A stretch of DNA of 44,069 nt from Pseudomonas viridiflava (GCF_900589395.1 NZ_UUIS01000058.1:94202-138270); one strand, 5' to 3'. Counted from the first letter of the stretch, positions 33,578-42,504 are shown. Notes: generated by a model not told the origin, from the sequence alone. Numbers and translations are program-made.

Positions 33578-36079
33578 ATGACTCGTTCCCCCCTGCGTCG
33601 CCTTGTGTTCGGTGCCCTGCGCCGCCTGTTGTACCTCTGGGTTCGCTCTGAAACCATCAATCAGTCGTCCCTGGGACTGGACCTGGACCGCAGCAAGCCG
33701 GTGTTCTACGCCTTGCAATCACCGGCCCTGAGCGACCTGGTGGTGGTCGACCGCGAATGCACCAAGGTCGGCCTGCCGCGCCCGGTATTGTCGGTGGCCG
33801 TGGGCGAACTCATGGAACCGGCAGCGTTTTTCTACCTGACCCCCGAGCCGGACTGGCTGGGCCGCCACGACAAGCGTGGTGCACCGCCGACCCTGGAGCG
33901 ACTGGTGGCGACGCTGGGTGAACACCCGGGGCTCGACGCCCAGATCATCCCGGTCAGTGTGTTCTGGGGGCAGTCGCCGGATCGCGAATCCAGTGCCTGG
34001 AAACTGCTGTTCGCCGACAGCTGGGCCGTCACTGGTCGCCTGCGCCGACTGGTCACGATCCTGATCCTGGGCCGCAAGACGCGGGTGCAGTTTTCCGCCC
34101 CGATCCATTTGCGCGACCTGATCAGGCAGGACAAGGGCCCGGCCCTGACCCTGCGCATGACCCAGCGCCTGCTGCGTGTGCACTTTCGCCACCTCAAGAG
34201 TGCGGTCATCGGCCCCGACGTTTCGCACCGGCGCAACCTGGTCAAGGACCTGCTCCAGGAACCGCTGGTCATCGAGGCCATCAACGAAGCGGCCCAACGC
34301 GACAACATCTCCACGGACAAGGCCCGGGAACAGGCGCTGGGCTACGCCAACGAAATCGCCTCGGACTACACCTACACGGTGATCCGCTTCATGGAAGTGG
34401 TGCTGAGCTGGTTCTGGAACAAGATCTATGACGGCATCAAGGTCAGCCACATCGAGAACGTACAAAAGGTCGCACCGGGCCACGAGGTCGTCTACGTGCC
34501 CTGCCACCGTAGCCATATCGACTACCTGCTGCTGTCGTACCTGCTGTTTCGCAATGGCCTGACTCCGCCGCACATCGCTGCCGGCATCAACCTGAACATG
34601 CCCGTGGTCGGCGGCCTGCTGCGCCGTGGCGGGGCGTTCTTCATGCGCCGCACGTTCAAGGGCAACCCGCTGTACACCGCCGTCTTCAACGAATACATGC
34701 ACACCCTGTTCAGCAAGGGCTTCCCGGTCGAGTATTTCGTCGAGGGTGGACGTTCGCGCACCGGGCGCATGCTGCAACCCAAGACTGGCATGCTGGCCAT
34801 TACCCTGCGCAGCTTCTTGCGCAATTCGCGCATGCCCATCGTCTTCATTCCGGTGTACATCGGCTATGAACGGGTACTCGAAGGCCGTACCTACCTGGGC
34901 GAGCTGCGCGGCGCGACCAAGAAAAAGGAGTCGATCTTCGACCTGTTCAAGGTGTTCAGCGCCCTGAAAAAACGCTTTGGCGAGGTCGCGGTCAACTTTG
35001 GCGAGCCACTGCACCTGGACGCCTTTCTCGACCAGGAACAGCCCGACTGGCGCGCACAGGCCCTCGCGCCGCAGGACCGTCCCGAGTGGCTCAATGCGAC
35101 CACCCATCGCCTGGCCGACCAGGTGGCGCAACGGCTCAACGCCGCAGCCGCCATCAACCCGGTCAACCTGGTGGCCCTGGCGCTGCTGTCGACCCCGCGC
35201 CTGGCCCTGGACGACCTGGCCCTGGAGCGCACGCTGGACCTGTTCCTGAGCCTGTTGCGCCAGGTGCCCTACTCGCCGCACATCACCCTGCCCGACGGCG
35301 ATGGCAAGGCACTGATCGCCCATGTCAAAGGCATGGAGCTGCTGGCCGAGCAGAAAGACGCGCTGGGGCGCATTTATTACCTGGACGAGCAGAACGCCGT
35401 CCTGATGACCTACTACCGCAACAACGTGCTGCACATCTTTGCCCTGCCCTCGCTGCTGGCGTGCTTTTTCCAGAGCTGGTCGCGCATGAGCCGCGAACTG
35501 ATCTTGCGCTACGTGCGTGCGCTGTATCCGTTCCTGCAAGCCGAGCTGTTCATCCGCTGGCCACTCGAAGCACTGGACGAGGTCATCGAGCAGTGGCTGG
35601 CCACCTTCGTCGAGCAGGGCCTGCTGCGCCTGGAAAACGATGTCTACCTGCGGCCCGAGCCCAGCTCACGCGAATTCGTGCAACTGAGCCTGCTGTCCAA
35701 GGCCATTACCCAAACGCTGCAGCGCTTCTACATGGCCATTGCCTTGCTGCTCAACAACGGCCAGCACAGCCTGAGCGCCGAAGAGCTCGAAGACCTGTGC
35801 ACCGTCATGGCCCAGCGCCTGTCGATCCTGCATGGCCTCAATGCCCCGGAGTTCTTCGACAAGAGCCTGTTCCGCCACTTTATCCAGACCCTGCTCGACC
35901 TCGGCGTGCTGCGCAAGGACGGTAACGGCAAGCTCAGCTATCACCCGTTACTGGGCGAACTGGCAGAAGGCGCGGCCAAACGCGTGCTGACCGCCGAGAT
36001 CCGCCTGTCGATCCGCCAGGTGACCTTGCAAAGCAATGGCGATGAGCCTGCCGCCCCCACCCAGGAGACGCCGGAATGA
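33578..36079 (+). CDS. plsB: glycerol-3-phosphate 1-O-acyltransferase
   Basis: First step of phospholipid synthesis: acylates the sn-1 position of glycerol 3-phosphate at the inner membrane. ATG 33578 (MTRSPLRRLVFGALRRLLYLWVRSETIN) gives 833 residues and matches the family start; ATG 33554 or 33509 would add unrelated residues. The acyltransferase motifs are H310-x4-D315 (HRSHID, catalytic), the substrate-binding E389GGRSRTGRM and the VFIPVYIGYE block. A long C-terminal region follows. The stop overlaps the next lipoprotein gene (ATGA), so they form an operon. Confidence 0.97.
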   Translation: MTRSPLRRLVFGALRRLLYLWVRSETINQSSLGLDLDRSKPVFYALQSPALSDLVVVDRECTKVGLPRPVLSVAVGELMEPAAFFYLTPEPDWLGRHDKRGAPPTLERLVATLGEHPGLDAQIIPVSVFWGQSPDRESSAWKLLFADSWAVTGRLRRLVTILILGRKTRVQFSAPIHLRDLIRQDKGPALTLRMTQRLLRVHFRHLKSAVIGPDVSHRRNLVKDLLQEPLVIEAINEAAQRDNISTDKAREQALGYANEIASDYTYTVIRFMEVVLSWFWNKIYDGIKVSHIENVQKVAPGHEVVYVPCHRSHIDYLLLSYLLFRNGLTPPHIAAGINLNMPVVGGLLRRGGAFFMRRTFKGNPLYTAVFNEYMHTLFSKGFPVEYFVEGGRSRTGRMLQPKTGMLAITLRSFLRNSRMPIVFIPVYIGYERVLEGRTYLGELRGATKKKESIFDLFKVFSALKKRFGEVAVNFGEPLHLDAFLDQEQPDWRAQALAPQDRPEWLNATTHRLADQVAQRLNAAAAINPVNLVALALLSTPRLALDDLALERTLDLFLSLLRQVPYSPHITLPDGDGKALIAHVKGMELLAEQKDALGRIYYLDEQNAVLMTYYRNNVLHIFALPSLLACFFQSWSRMSRELILRYVRALYPFLQAELFIRWPLEALDEVIEQWLATFVEQGLLRLENDVYLRPEPSSREFVQLSLLSKAITQTLQRFYMAIALLLNNGQHSLSAEELEDLCTVMAQRLSILHGLNAPEFFDKSLFRHFIQTLLDLGVLRKDGNGKLSYHPLLGELAEGAAKRVLTAEIRLSIRQVTLQSNGDEPAAPTQETPE

Positions 36080-36474
36080 AAACACTTGCCCTGATCACCC
36101 TTGCCGGCCTGCTGAGCGCCTGTTCGACGATGCCGACACAGATGGGCCGCCTGGACGGCGAGGTGTTCTACCTGCAGCGCATGGCCCTACCGCCGTCGGC
36201 CACGCTCGATGTCACCCTGCAGGACATCTCGCACGCCGACGCCCCGGCCGTCATGCTGGCCCGGCAGAGCGGCCCGATCCAGGGCCAGGTGCCCCTGCCG
36301 TTCATCCTCAGGTACCGACAGGACCAGGTGCAGCCTGGCCATCGCTACGCCGTCAGCGCCCGCATCGAATCCGAAGGCCGGTTGCTGTTCATCAACACCG
36401 AGCAGCACACGGTCGCGCTCGACGCCGACACGCCGCAATCCTTGCGGATCCGGGTCAACCCGGCACGTCCCTGA
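36076..36474 (+). CDS. YbaY-family outer-membrane lipoprotein
   Basis: A 132-residue secreted lipoprotein. The lipobox LLSAC places the lipidated cysteine at C16 after the signal MKTLALITLAGLLSA. Residue 17 is Ser, not Asp, so outer-membrane sorting is likely. The mature part (GEVFYLQRMALPPSATLDVTLQDIS through LPFILRYRQDQVQPGHRYAVSARIE) is the YbaY/YscW-like beta-sandwich, a domain also used by type III secretin pilotins. No type III genes are near, so a general envelope role is more likely. It is translationally coupled to plsB. Confidence 0.88.
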   Translation: MKTLALITLAGLLSACSTMPTQMGRLDGEVFYLQRMALPPSATLDVTLQDISHADAPAVMLARQSGPIQGQVPLPFILRYRQDQVQPGHRYAVSARIESEGRLLFINTEQHTVALDADTPQSLRIRVNPARP

Positions 36475-36513
36475 TACGCTGCGCCCCGTCTTCTCTTGCA
36501 CAAGGAAACTGCC

Positions 36514-37203
36514 ATGCCCCGCTCCTCGTTTACCCTTGCCGGCCTGTGCGCAGGCCTGTTGCTGTCGGTCAATGCCTTTGCCCTTTCGCTGAACGACCTG
36601 TCACAGTCGGACGCCAGCGGCGGGCTCAAGGATGCCTTGACCCAAGGCGCACAGATTGCGGTCAAGCAACTGGGCACTCCCGGCGGCTTCAGCAATAACG
36701 AAGAAGTGCGCATCGAACTGCCGGGCAACCTGGGCAAGGTTGCCAAGAAGATGCGCCAGTTCGGCATGGGTGCCCAGGTCGACCAGTTGGAAACCAGCAT
36801 GAACCAGGCCGCCGAGGCTGCCGTGCCCCAGGCCCAGGCGCTGTTGGTCGATGCCGTGAAGAAAATGACCGTGGCCGATGCCAAGTCGATCCTCGGCGGC
36901 GGCAAGGACTCGGCCACCCAATACCTGGACAAGAGCAGCCGCGAAGCCATCCGCGCCAAATTCCTGCCGATCGTCAAGCAGGCCACTGACAAGGTCGGCG
37001 TGGCGCAGAAATACAACGCGTTTGCCGGTCAAGCGGCCGCGCTTGGCGTGCTGGACACCAAAAGTGCCAATGTCGAGAGCTATGTCGCCGAACAGGCGCT
37101 CAACGGCCTGTTCGAGATGATCGCCAAGCAGGAAGAAAGCATCCGCGCCAACCCGGCAGCGGCCGCCACCAGCCTGGCCAAGAAGGTGTTCGGCGCGCTG
37201 TAG
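36514..37203 (+). CDS. DUF4197 periplasmic protein
   Basis: A 229-residue exported protein of unknown function. ATG 36514 has AAGGAA 7 bases upstream; an in-frame ATG at 36496 is poorer. The signal peptide MPRSSFTLAGLCAGLLLSVNAFA is cleaved after A23. The mature protein is helical and matches DUF4197: LSQSDASGGLKDALTQGAQIAV, ELPGNLGKVAKKMRQFGMG, ALLVDAVKKMTVADAKSILGGG, VAQKYN and YVAEQALNGLFEMIAKQEESIR. It lies 39 bases after the lipoprotein and may share the plsB transcript. The stop lies just before a REP cluster. Confidence 0.9.
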   Translation: MPRSSFTLAGLCAGLLLSVNAFALSLNDLSQSDASGGLKDALTQGAQIAVKQLGTPGGFSNNEEVRIELPGNLGKVAKKMRQFGMGAQVDQLETSMNQAAEAAVPQAQALLVDAVKKMTVADAKSILGGGKDSATQYLDKSSREAIRAKFLPIVKQATDKVGVAQKYNAFAGQAAALGVLDTKSANVESYVAEQALNGLFEMIAKQEESIRANPAAAATSLAKKVFGAL

Positions 37204-37238
37204 GACTCATGCAGATCCGTCAGGCCTCGACTCGGGCC

Positions 37239-37270
37239 TGTGGGAGGCAGCAAGCTTTGCTGGCGATGGC
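37239..37270 (+). repeat. REP element, GTGGGAGG type, degenerate
   Basis: TGTGGGAGGCAGCAAGCTTTGCTGGCGATGGC-like unit with the inner stem CAGCAA/TTGCTG. It is the first of three units of this type in the gap between the DUF4197 gene and mexK, in plus orientation. Confidence 0.7.
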
Positions 37271-37344
37271 TGTGTGACAGGCACAGCAGGTGTGTTGGTC
37301 TTGCCGGCGATGGCCATGGAACAGGCGCAGCAGATATATCGGTC

Positions 37345-37381
37345 TTGCCGGCCTCATCGCCGGCAAGCCGCCTCCCACAGG
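37345..37381 (-). repeat. REP element, GTGGGAGG type, inverted
   Basis: The unit reads on the minus strand CTGTGGGAGGCGGCTTGCC and includes a perfect 9-bp hairpin (CTTGCCGGC/GCCGGCAAG, loop CTCATC, 37345-37368). With the flanking plus-oriented units it makes a REP-inverted-REP arrangement (BIME). Confidence 0.8.
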
Positions 37382-37419
37382 TTTGATGTGGCCCTGAGTT
37401 TCGGGCCTGGCACCAGACT

Positions 37420-37447
37420 CGTGGGAGGCGGCTTGCCGGCGATGGCC
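37420..37447 (+). repeat. REP element, GTGGGAGG type
   Basis: The best-preserved plus-oriented unit, starting CGTGGGAGGCGGCTTGCCGG. It overlaps the second copy of the 43-bp duplication. Confidence 0.8.
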
Positions 37448-37556
37448 ATGGAACAGGCGCAGCAGATATATCGGCCTTGCCGACCTCATCACGGGCAGAT
37501 CGGGGCGGCGATCCGCCTCAGCCGGGAAACAGACACCGTCGATTGGTGGTGCTGCC

Positions 37557-37577
37557 CTTCGCGGCTGAAGCCGCTCC
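37557..37577 (-). repeat. REP element, GGAGCGGCTTCAGCCGCGAAG type
   Basis: On the minus strand it reads GGAGCGGCTTCAGCCGCGAA, the classic P. putida REP core with the stem GCGGCT/AGCCGC (37561-37574). This family differs from the three units upstream. It ends a few bases before the mexK stop. Between the REP units and this one (37498-37550) nothing else is seen. Confidence 0.75.
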
Positions 37578-37582
37578 TTGCC

Positions 37583-40500
37583 TCACACCGGCTTTGTGAC
37601 CCTGAACCACGCCGCATACAGCGCCGGCAGGAACAGCAACGTCAGCGCGGTGGCGACAATCAGCCCGCCCATGATCGCCACCGCCATCGGTCCGAAGAAC
37701 AGGCTGCGTGACAGCGGGATCATCGCCAGCACCGCCGCCAGGGCGGTGAGGACGATGGGCCGGAAGCGCCGCACCGTGGCCTCGATGATCGCCTGCCACG
37801 CGTCCAGCCCCGAAGCGATGTCCTGTTCGATCTGGTCCACCAGGATCACCGAGTTGCGCATGATCATCCCCGACAGCGCGATGGTGCCAAGCATGGCGAC
37901 GAAGCCGAACGGCTGGTTGAACAGCAGCAGGAACAAGGTCACGCCGATCAGCCCCAGGGGCGCGGTGATGAACACCATGAACATCAGCGAAAAGCTGCGC
38001 AACTGGATCATCAACAGGGTCAGCACCACCACGATGAACAGCGGCACCCCGGCGTTCACCGAGTTCTGCCCGCGGGCCGAGTCTTCCACCGTGCCGCCCA
38101 CTTCCAACAGGTAGCCATCGGGCAGTTCGGCGCGGATCGCCTCCAGGTTGGGCAGGATCTGATTGACCAGGGTCGCCGGTTGCTCACGCCCGTAGATATC
38201 GGCGCGCACGGTCACACTGGGCAGACGGTTACGGTGCCAGATCACGCCTTCTTCAAAGCCATATTCCAGCGTCGCAATCTGCGCCAGCGCGATGCTGGCA
38301 CCGTTGCTCGTCGGCACCGCCAGGCTCGAAAGGTCCTGCAGGCGCTCGCGCTCGCTGCGGGTGCCGCGCAGCACGATGTCGATCAGCTCGTCGTCTTCGC
38401 GAAACTGGCTGACGCTGGCGCCGGTCAGCGACGATTGCAGGAACGCCGCCACGTCACGACTGCTGACCCCCAGGGCCCGTGCCCGATCCTGATCGATGTT
38501 CAAATGCACGACTTTGCTCGGTTCTTCCCAGTCCAGGTGCACATTGACCACGTGCGGGTTCTCGCGCACTTTCTCTTGCACCTGACGCGCCAGCGCCCTG
38601 ACCACCTCGATGTGCTCACCGGTGACACGAAACTGCACCGGGTAGCCCACAGGCGGTCCGTTCTCCAGGCGGGTGACTCGTGAACGCAGGGCCGGGAAGT
38701 TTTCGTTCAACATGCCAATCAGCCAGGTGCGCAGGGCCTCGCGGTCTTCGATGCTCTTGGCCAGGACCACAAACTGGGCAAAGCTGGCCGCCGGCAACTG
38801 CTGGTCCAGTGGCAGGTAAAAACGCGGTGAGCCGGTGCCCACATAGGCCACATAATTGTCGATGCCGGCATGGTCCTTGAGCATCTGTTCCAGGCGCTTG
38901 ACCTGCTCGGTGGTGTTGCTCAGCGAGGCGCCTTCGGCCAGTTTCAGGTCGACCATCAATTCCAGGCGCCCGGAAGCCGGGAAAAACTGCTGGGGCACGA
39001 AGCGGAACATCACCACCGACAGCACGAACAACCCTACCGTGGCGACGATGACCGTCTTGCGCCGCCGCACGCACCAGGCCACCACCCGGCGCACGCGCTG
39101 GTACATCGGCGTGGCGTATGGGTCAGGTGCGTGGCTGTCGCCGTGCTTGAGTGCATGCCGCCTGGCCAGGTCGGGCAGCAGGCGGTCGCCCAGGTACGGC
39201 ACGAACATCACCGCCGCCACCCATGAGGCGAGCAACGCCAGGGTGACCACCTGAAAGATCGAGCGAGTGTATTCGCCGGTGCTCGACTGCGCCGTGGCAA
39301 TCGGCAAGAAACCTGCCGCCGTGATCAGCGTGCCGGTGAGCATCGGAAACGCCGTGCTGGTCCAGGCGAAACTGGCCGCTTTCAGGCGGTCATAACCCTG
39401 TTCCATCTTGATCGCCATCATCTCCACGGCAATGATCGCGTCATCCACCAGCAGGCCCAGCGCCAGCACCAGTGCCCCGAGCGAGATCTTGTGCAGGCCG
39501 ATGCCGAGCAGGTACATGCTGGCAAAGGTCATGGCCAGCACCAGTGGAATCGCCAATGCCACCACCATGCCGGTGCGCATGCCCAGCGAGAAGAAGCTGA
39601 CCAGCAAGACGATGATCAAGGCCTCGGCCAGCACCTGGACGAACTCGCCGACCCCGGTCTTGACCGCCGCCGGCTGGTCGGACACCTTGCGCAGTTGCAT
39701 GCCGGCCGGCAGGTTGTTCTGCAAGCGAGTAAATTCGGCTTCCAGTGCGCGCCCCAGGATCAGGATGTCGCCACCGGCCTTCATGGCCACCGCCACGCCG
39801 ATTGCGTCCTGGTCCATGAAGCGCATGCCCGGTGCCGGCGGCTCGTTGAAGCTGCGGTGCACCTCGGCCAGATCGCTGATGCGCAAGGTGCGACCCTGCA
39901 CACGGATCGGGAAGTTACGGATTTCATCCACCGAGACAAAGCGGCCGCTGACCCGCAGGTGAATACGCTCCTGGGACGTTTCAAAGAAGCTTGATGAGGC
40001 CACCACGTTCTGCTCTTCCAGCGCCTGCTGCACCTGCGACAAGGCAATGCCCAGGGTCGCCAGCTTGACGTTGGACAGTTCGATCCAGACCTTCTCGGCC
40101 TGCAGGCCGATCAGTTCGACCTTGCCGACGTCCTTGACCCGCTGCAGGCGCACCTGGACCCGCTCGGCGTAGTCCTTGAGCACCGCATAGTCAAAGCCAG
40201 GACCGGTCAGCGCGTAGATATTGCCGAACGTGGTGCCGAATTCGTCGTCGAAAAACGGCCCCTGCACCCCCGCCGGCAAGGTCTGGCGAATATCACCGAC
40301 CTTCTTGCGCACCTGGTACCACAGCTCGGGCAACAAGGCTGAGACCAGCGAGTCGCGGGCCACGAAGATCACCGTTGACTCACCTGGGCGCGAAAACGAT
40401 GACAGGCGCTCGTACTCGCCGGTTTCCATCAATTTCTTTTCGATGCGGTCGGTAACCTGACGCGCCACTTCCTCGGCGCTGGCACCGGGCCACAGGGTGC

Positions 40501-40648
40501 GGATGACCATGACCTTGAAGGTGAACGGCGGGTCTTCGCTCTGCCCCAACTTGCTGTAGGACAGCGCACCGACCACCGCCAGGACGATCATCAGGTACAG
40601 CACGACCTGGCGATGGCGCAACGCCCATTCGGAAAGGTTGAAATGCAT
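37583..40648 (-). CDS. mexK: RND efflux permease, MexK-like
   Basis: Inner-membrane proton-driven drug exporter of the RND superfamily; it works as a trimer with a periplasmic adaptor and an outer-membrane channel. The 1021 residues fit the HAE family. The N-terminal helix MHFNLSEWALRHRQVVLYLMIVL is followed by a large periplasmic loop. The helix-4 proton relay Asp pair is D402-D403 (GLLVDDAIIAVEMM), and a second half repeats the layout. The start lies 6 bases after the adaptor gene. Gene order (plsB upstream, divergent TetR, rsmJ beyond) matches mexJK of P. aeruginosa, which exports triclosan and macrolides. The symbol rests on synteny more than on substrate evidence; a TriC-type assignment is the main alternative. 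Confidence 0.85.
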   Translation of the reverse strand: MHFNLSEWALRHRQVVLYLMIVLAVVGALSYSKLGQSEDPPFTFKVMVIRTLWPGASAEEVARQVTDRIEKKLMETGEYERLSSFSRPGESTVIFVARDSLVSALLPELWYQVRKKVGDIRQTLPAGVQGPFFDDEFGTTFGNIYALTGPGFDYAVLKDYAERVQVRLQRVKDVGKVELIGLQAEKVWIELSNVKLATLGIALSQVQQALEEQNVVASSSFFETSQERIHLRVSGRFVSVDEIRNFPIRVQGRTLRISDLAEVHRSFNEPPAPGMRFMDQDAIGVAVAMKAGGDILILGRALEAEFTRLQNNLPAGMQLRKVSDQPAAVKTGVGEFVQVLAEALIIVLLVSFFSLGMRTGMVVALAIPLVLAMTFASMYLLGIGLHKISLGALVLALGLLVDDAIIAVEMMAIKMEQGYDRLKAASFAWTSTAFPMLTGTLITAAGFLPIATAQSSTGEYTRSIFQVVTLALLASWVAAVMFVPYLGDRLLPDLARRHALKHGDSHAPDPYATPMYQRVRRVVAWCVRRRKTVIVATVGLFVLSVVMFRFVPQQFFPASGRLELMVDLKLAEGASLSNTTEQVKRLEQMLKDHAGIDNYVAYVGTGSPRFYLPLDQQLPAASFAQFVVLAKSIEDREALRTWLIGMLNENFPALRSRVTRLENGPPVGYPVQFRVTGEHIEVVRALARQVQEKVRENPHVVNVHLDWEEPSKVVHLNIDQDRARALGVSSRDVAAFLQSSLTGASVSQFREDDELIDIVLRGTRSERERLQDLSSLAVPTSNGASIALAQIATLEYGFEEGVIWHRNRLPSVTVRADIYGREQPATLVNQILPNLEAIRAELPDGYLLEVGGTVEDSARGQNSVNAGVPLFIVVVLTLLMIQLRSFSLMFMVFITAPLGLIGVTLFLLLFNQPFGFVAMLGTIALSGMIMRNSVILVDQIEQDIASGLDAWQAIIEATVRRFRPIVLTALAAVLAMIPLSRSLFFGPMAVAIMGGLIVATALTLLFLPALYAAWFRVTKPV

Positions 40649-40654
40649 GCGGGT

Positions 40655-41755
40655 CTACTCCTGGCCGGTCAGCTTGACGACCCGATTACTGCGGTCCACC
40701 GGGCGCACCCGCTCCCCCTCGCGCAGCACATGCACGCCGGCGGCCACCACCCAGTCGCTGGCGCGCAACCCGTCGAGCACCGGCACGGTTTCCTGGCCCC
40801 AGGCGCCGAGCTGCACCGGCACCCGCTTCAGGGTGCTGTCCGGCTCGACCCGCCAGGCATAGCTGACGCCGTCGTAGGCGCTGATGGCCGACAACGGCAG
40901 CGCCAGCGAAACGGTCTGCCCCGTGGCAATGTACACCCGAGCACTCTGGCCCAGCTCGGCCGGCACCTTGCCGGCGTCAAACGCAATGCGGGCAGCAAAG
41001 GTTCGCGAACGCGGATCGGCCGCCGGCGACAGCTCACGAATGCGCCCCGCCAGTCGCAGGTCGCGCTGGGTCCAAAGCTCCACGGTGACCGGCTGGCCGA
41101 CCTTGAAGCGGGCGATGTTCTGCTCCGGCAGGCTGATGACGACCTCGCGCTCGCCATCGACCGCCAGGCCGAACACCGTCTGCCCGGCGGCCACCACCTG
41201 GCCGACCTCGACCGAGCGCCGGGCAATCACGCCGTCCTGCGGAGCGCGCAAGACGGTGTAGTCGGCCTGATTGTCGGCCACGGTCAACTCGGCGCGCAGC
41301 TGATTCAAGCGTGCCTCGGCGGCACGGTAGTTGTTGTCGGAGGTGTCGTACTGCGACTGGCTGACCATCTGCTTGCCCAGCAAGGTCTTGTAGCGCTCAC
41401 GCTCCAGGCGGACCAGTTGCAGGTTGGCCTGGGCTGCGGTCACCTGGGCGCGCATGGCGTCACGTTGCAGGCGCACATCCTGGGCATCCAGCTCGGCCAG
41501 CGGCTGATTGGCCTTGACCCGCTGCCCCTCCTCGACCAGCCGGCGACTGACCTTGCCTGCAATTCGAAAGGCCAGTTCAGGTTCGAACCGGGCACGGACT
41601 TCACCGGGGAAATTGTCCGCGGCTTGCGAAGAAGGCAGTGGCTGCACCACCATCACCGGACGAACGGTAACAGGCGCTGCAACGTCCTGGCCACAGGCGG
41701 CCAGCAGCGTGATCAGCCCTGCACACAGGCAGAAAATCAGGGGTTTGCGCAACAT
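40655..41755 (-). CDS. mexJ: RND periplasmic adaptor lipoprotein, MexJ-like
   Basis: Membrane fusion protein that joins the RND pump to an outer-membrane channel. The 366 residues start with a lipoprotein signal (MLRKPLIFCLCAGLITLLAAC, lipidated C21). The lipoyl/barrel-sandwich halves (AFRIAGKVSRRLVEEGQRVKANQPLAELD and TVLRAPQDGVIARRSVEVGQVV) flank a helical hairpin (about 95-165). The beta-barrel and membrane-proximal domains follow. No outer-membrane factor gene follows the pair, as in P. aeruginosa mexJK, which borrows OprM or OpmH. Transcribed from the control region shared with mexL. Confidence 0.87.
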   Translation of the reverse strand: MLRKPLIFCLCAGLITLLAACGQDVAAPVTVRPVMVVQPLPSSQAADNFPGEVRARFEPELAFRIAGKVSRRLVEEGQRVKANQPLAELDAQDVRLQRDAMRAQVTAAQANLQLVRLERERYKTLLGKQMVSQSQYDTSDNNYRAAEARLNQLRAELTVADNQADYTVLRAPQDGVIARRSVEVGQVVAAGQTVFGLAVDGEREVVISLPEQNIARFKVGQPVTVELWTQRDLRLAGRIRELSPAADPRSRTFAARIAFDAGKVPAELGQSARVYIATGQTVSLALPLSAISAYDGVSYAWRVEPDSTLKRVPVQLGAWGQETVPVLDGLRASDWVVAAGVHVLREGERVRPVDRSNRVVKLTGQE

Positions 41756-41783
41756 GATGTGAAGAGTCTTCTAGGCAGGAGGC

Positions 41784-41811
41784 TTGGAATAATTGTACTG
41801 GCGAGTATATT
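41784..41811 (+). promoter_or_regulatory. putative mexL promoter
   Basis: TTGGAA (41784-41789) and TATATT (41806-41811), 16 bases apart, are a reasonable -35/-10 pair for the plus-strand regulator. On the opposite strand a TATAAT (41816-41821) is the likely -10 of mexJ with a poor -35. Both overlap the operator. Confidence 0.5.
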
Positions 41812-41836
41812 AAAAATTATAAAACTCACCAGTACA
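41794..41836. promoter_or_regulatory. MexL-type operator in the divergent mexJ/mexL region
   Basis: TGTACTGGCGAGT (41794-41806) and ACTCACCAGTACA (41824-41836) are inverted repeats with one mismatch, 17 bases apart. The AT-rich centre holds the -10 boxes for both directions. The position and form fit a TetR-family operator that represses the pump and the repressor itself. It is the only sequence in the 95-base gap with strong symmetry. Confidence 0.8.
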
Positions 41837-41850
41837 TTATTAGAACCAAA

Positions 41851-42504
41851 ATGCCTGATCTTCTTCCCAACAGTGGTCCGGGTCGCCCTAAAGACCTGGA
41901 AAAACGTAACGCCATTCTCGAGGCCGCCAAGAACCTCTTCGTGCGCCATGGTTATGCCGGCACCAGCATGGATGCCATTGCCGGTGAAGCGGGGGTTTCC
42001 AAGCTCACGGTCTACAGCCATTTCACCGACAAGGAAACCCTGTTCACCGCTGCCGTCATGGCGCGCTGCGAAGACCAGTTGCCTGATCTGTATTTCACCT
42101 TCGATCCCGGCCAGCTGCTGGAACCTGTACTGCTGACCATCGGCCGGGCATTCGAGCACCTGGTCAACAGCCCCGAGTCGCTGCAACTGCATCGCCTGAT
42201 GTCCGACCTCGGTATCCGTGACCCGCAATTGTCGAAAACCTTCTTTGCCGCCGGCCCCCAGCGGTTGCTCGACAGCATGCAGGGCTTTCTGGCACAGGTC
42301 GACGCCAGTGGTCAGTTGCGCATCGACTCGCCCGCCCAGGCGGCCAGGCATTTTTTCAGCCTGGTCAAGGGCGTCGACCACTTCCGCCTGTTGGTCGGTT
42401 GCTGCGAGGCACTGGACGAGGCCGAGGTCGAGGCCCATGTGCAAGACGTGGTTCGTCTGTTCATGCGCGCCTACGCCCCCTGCCCTGCCCGGCCTGATCT
42501 GTAG
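41851..42504 (+). CDS. mexL: TetR-family repressor, MexL-like
   Basis: Local repressor of the divergent efflux pair. It has 217 residues. The N-terminal helix-turn-helix domain (about 15-62) reads RNAILEAAKNLFVRHGYAGTSMDAIAGEAGVSKLTVYSHF, a textbook TetR motif. The C-terminal ligand-binding half (LYFTFDPGQLLEPVLLTIGRAFEHL onward) belongs to the AcrR-like group. In P. aeruginosa MexL represses mexJK and itself. The last codon and the TAG stop fall at the start of a REP element. The extra TetR gene that I recall between mexL and rsmJ in P. aeruginosa is absent here. Confidence 0.87.
   Translation: MPDLLPNSGPGRPKDLEKRNAILEAAKNLFVRHGYAGTSMDAIAGEAGVSKLTVYSHFTDKETLFTAAVMARCEDQLPDLYFTFDPGQLLEPVLLTIGRAFEHLVNSPESLQLHRLMSDLGIRDPQLSKTFFAAGPQRLLDSMQGFLAQVDASGQLRIDSPAQAARHFFSLVKGVDHFRLLVGCCEALDEAEVEAHVQDVVRLFMRAYAPCPARPDL

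Larger units (their letters stand above)
37300..37474. repeat. 43-bp perfect direct duplication
   Basis: Positions 37300-37342 are identical to 37432-37474. The similarity extends to 37365 and 37497 with four mismatches. The unit starts in a REP head (CTTGCCGGCGATGGCC) and includes GGCGCAGCAGATATATCGG. A third, diverged copy precedes it at about 37255-37300. The spacing of 132 bases suggests a past duplication or unequal exchange of a REP-plus-spacer block. Confidence 0.85.

Noticed and set aside
33719..35539. A 606-codon minus-strand frame opposite plsB
   Set aside because: Composition typical of antisense to a GC-rich gene, and plsB has intact catalytic motifs.
36076..36474. Treating the YbaY/YscW-like lipoprotein as a type III secretion pilotin
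   Set aside because: No type III secretion genes are near; it is coupled to plsB and the domain is widespread in general envelope lipoproteins.
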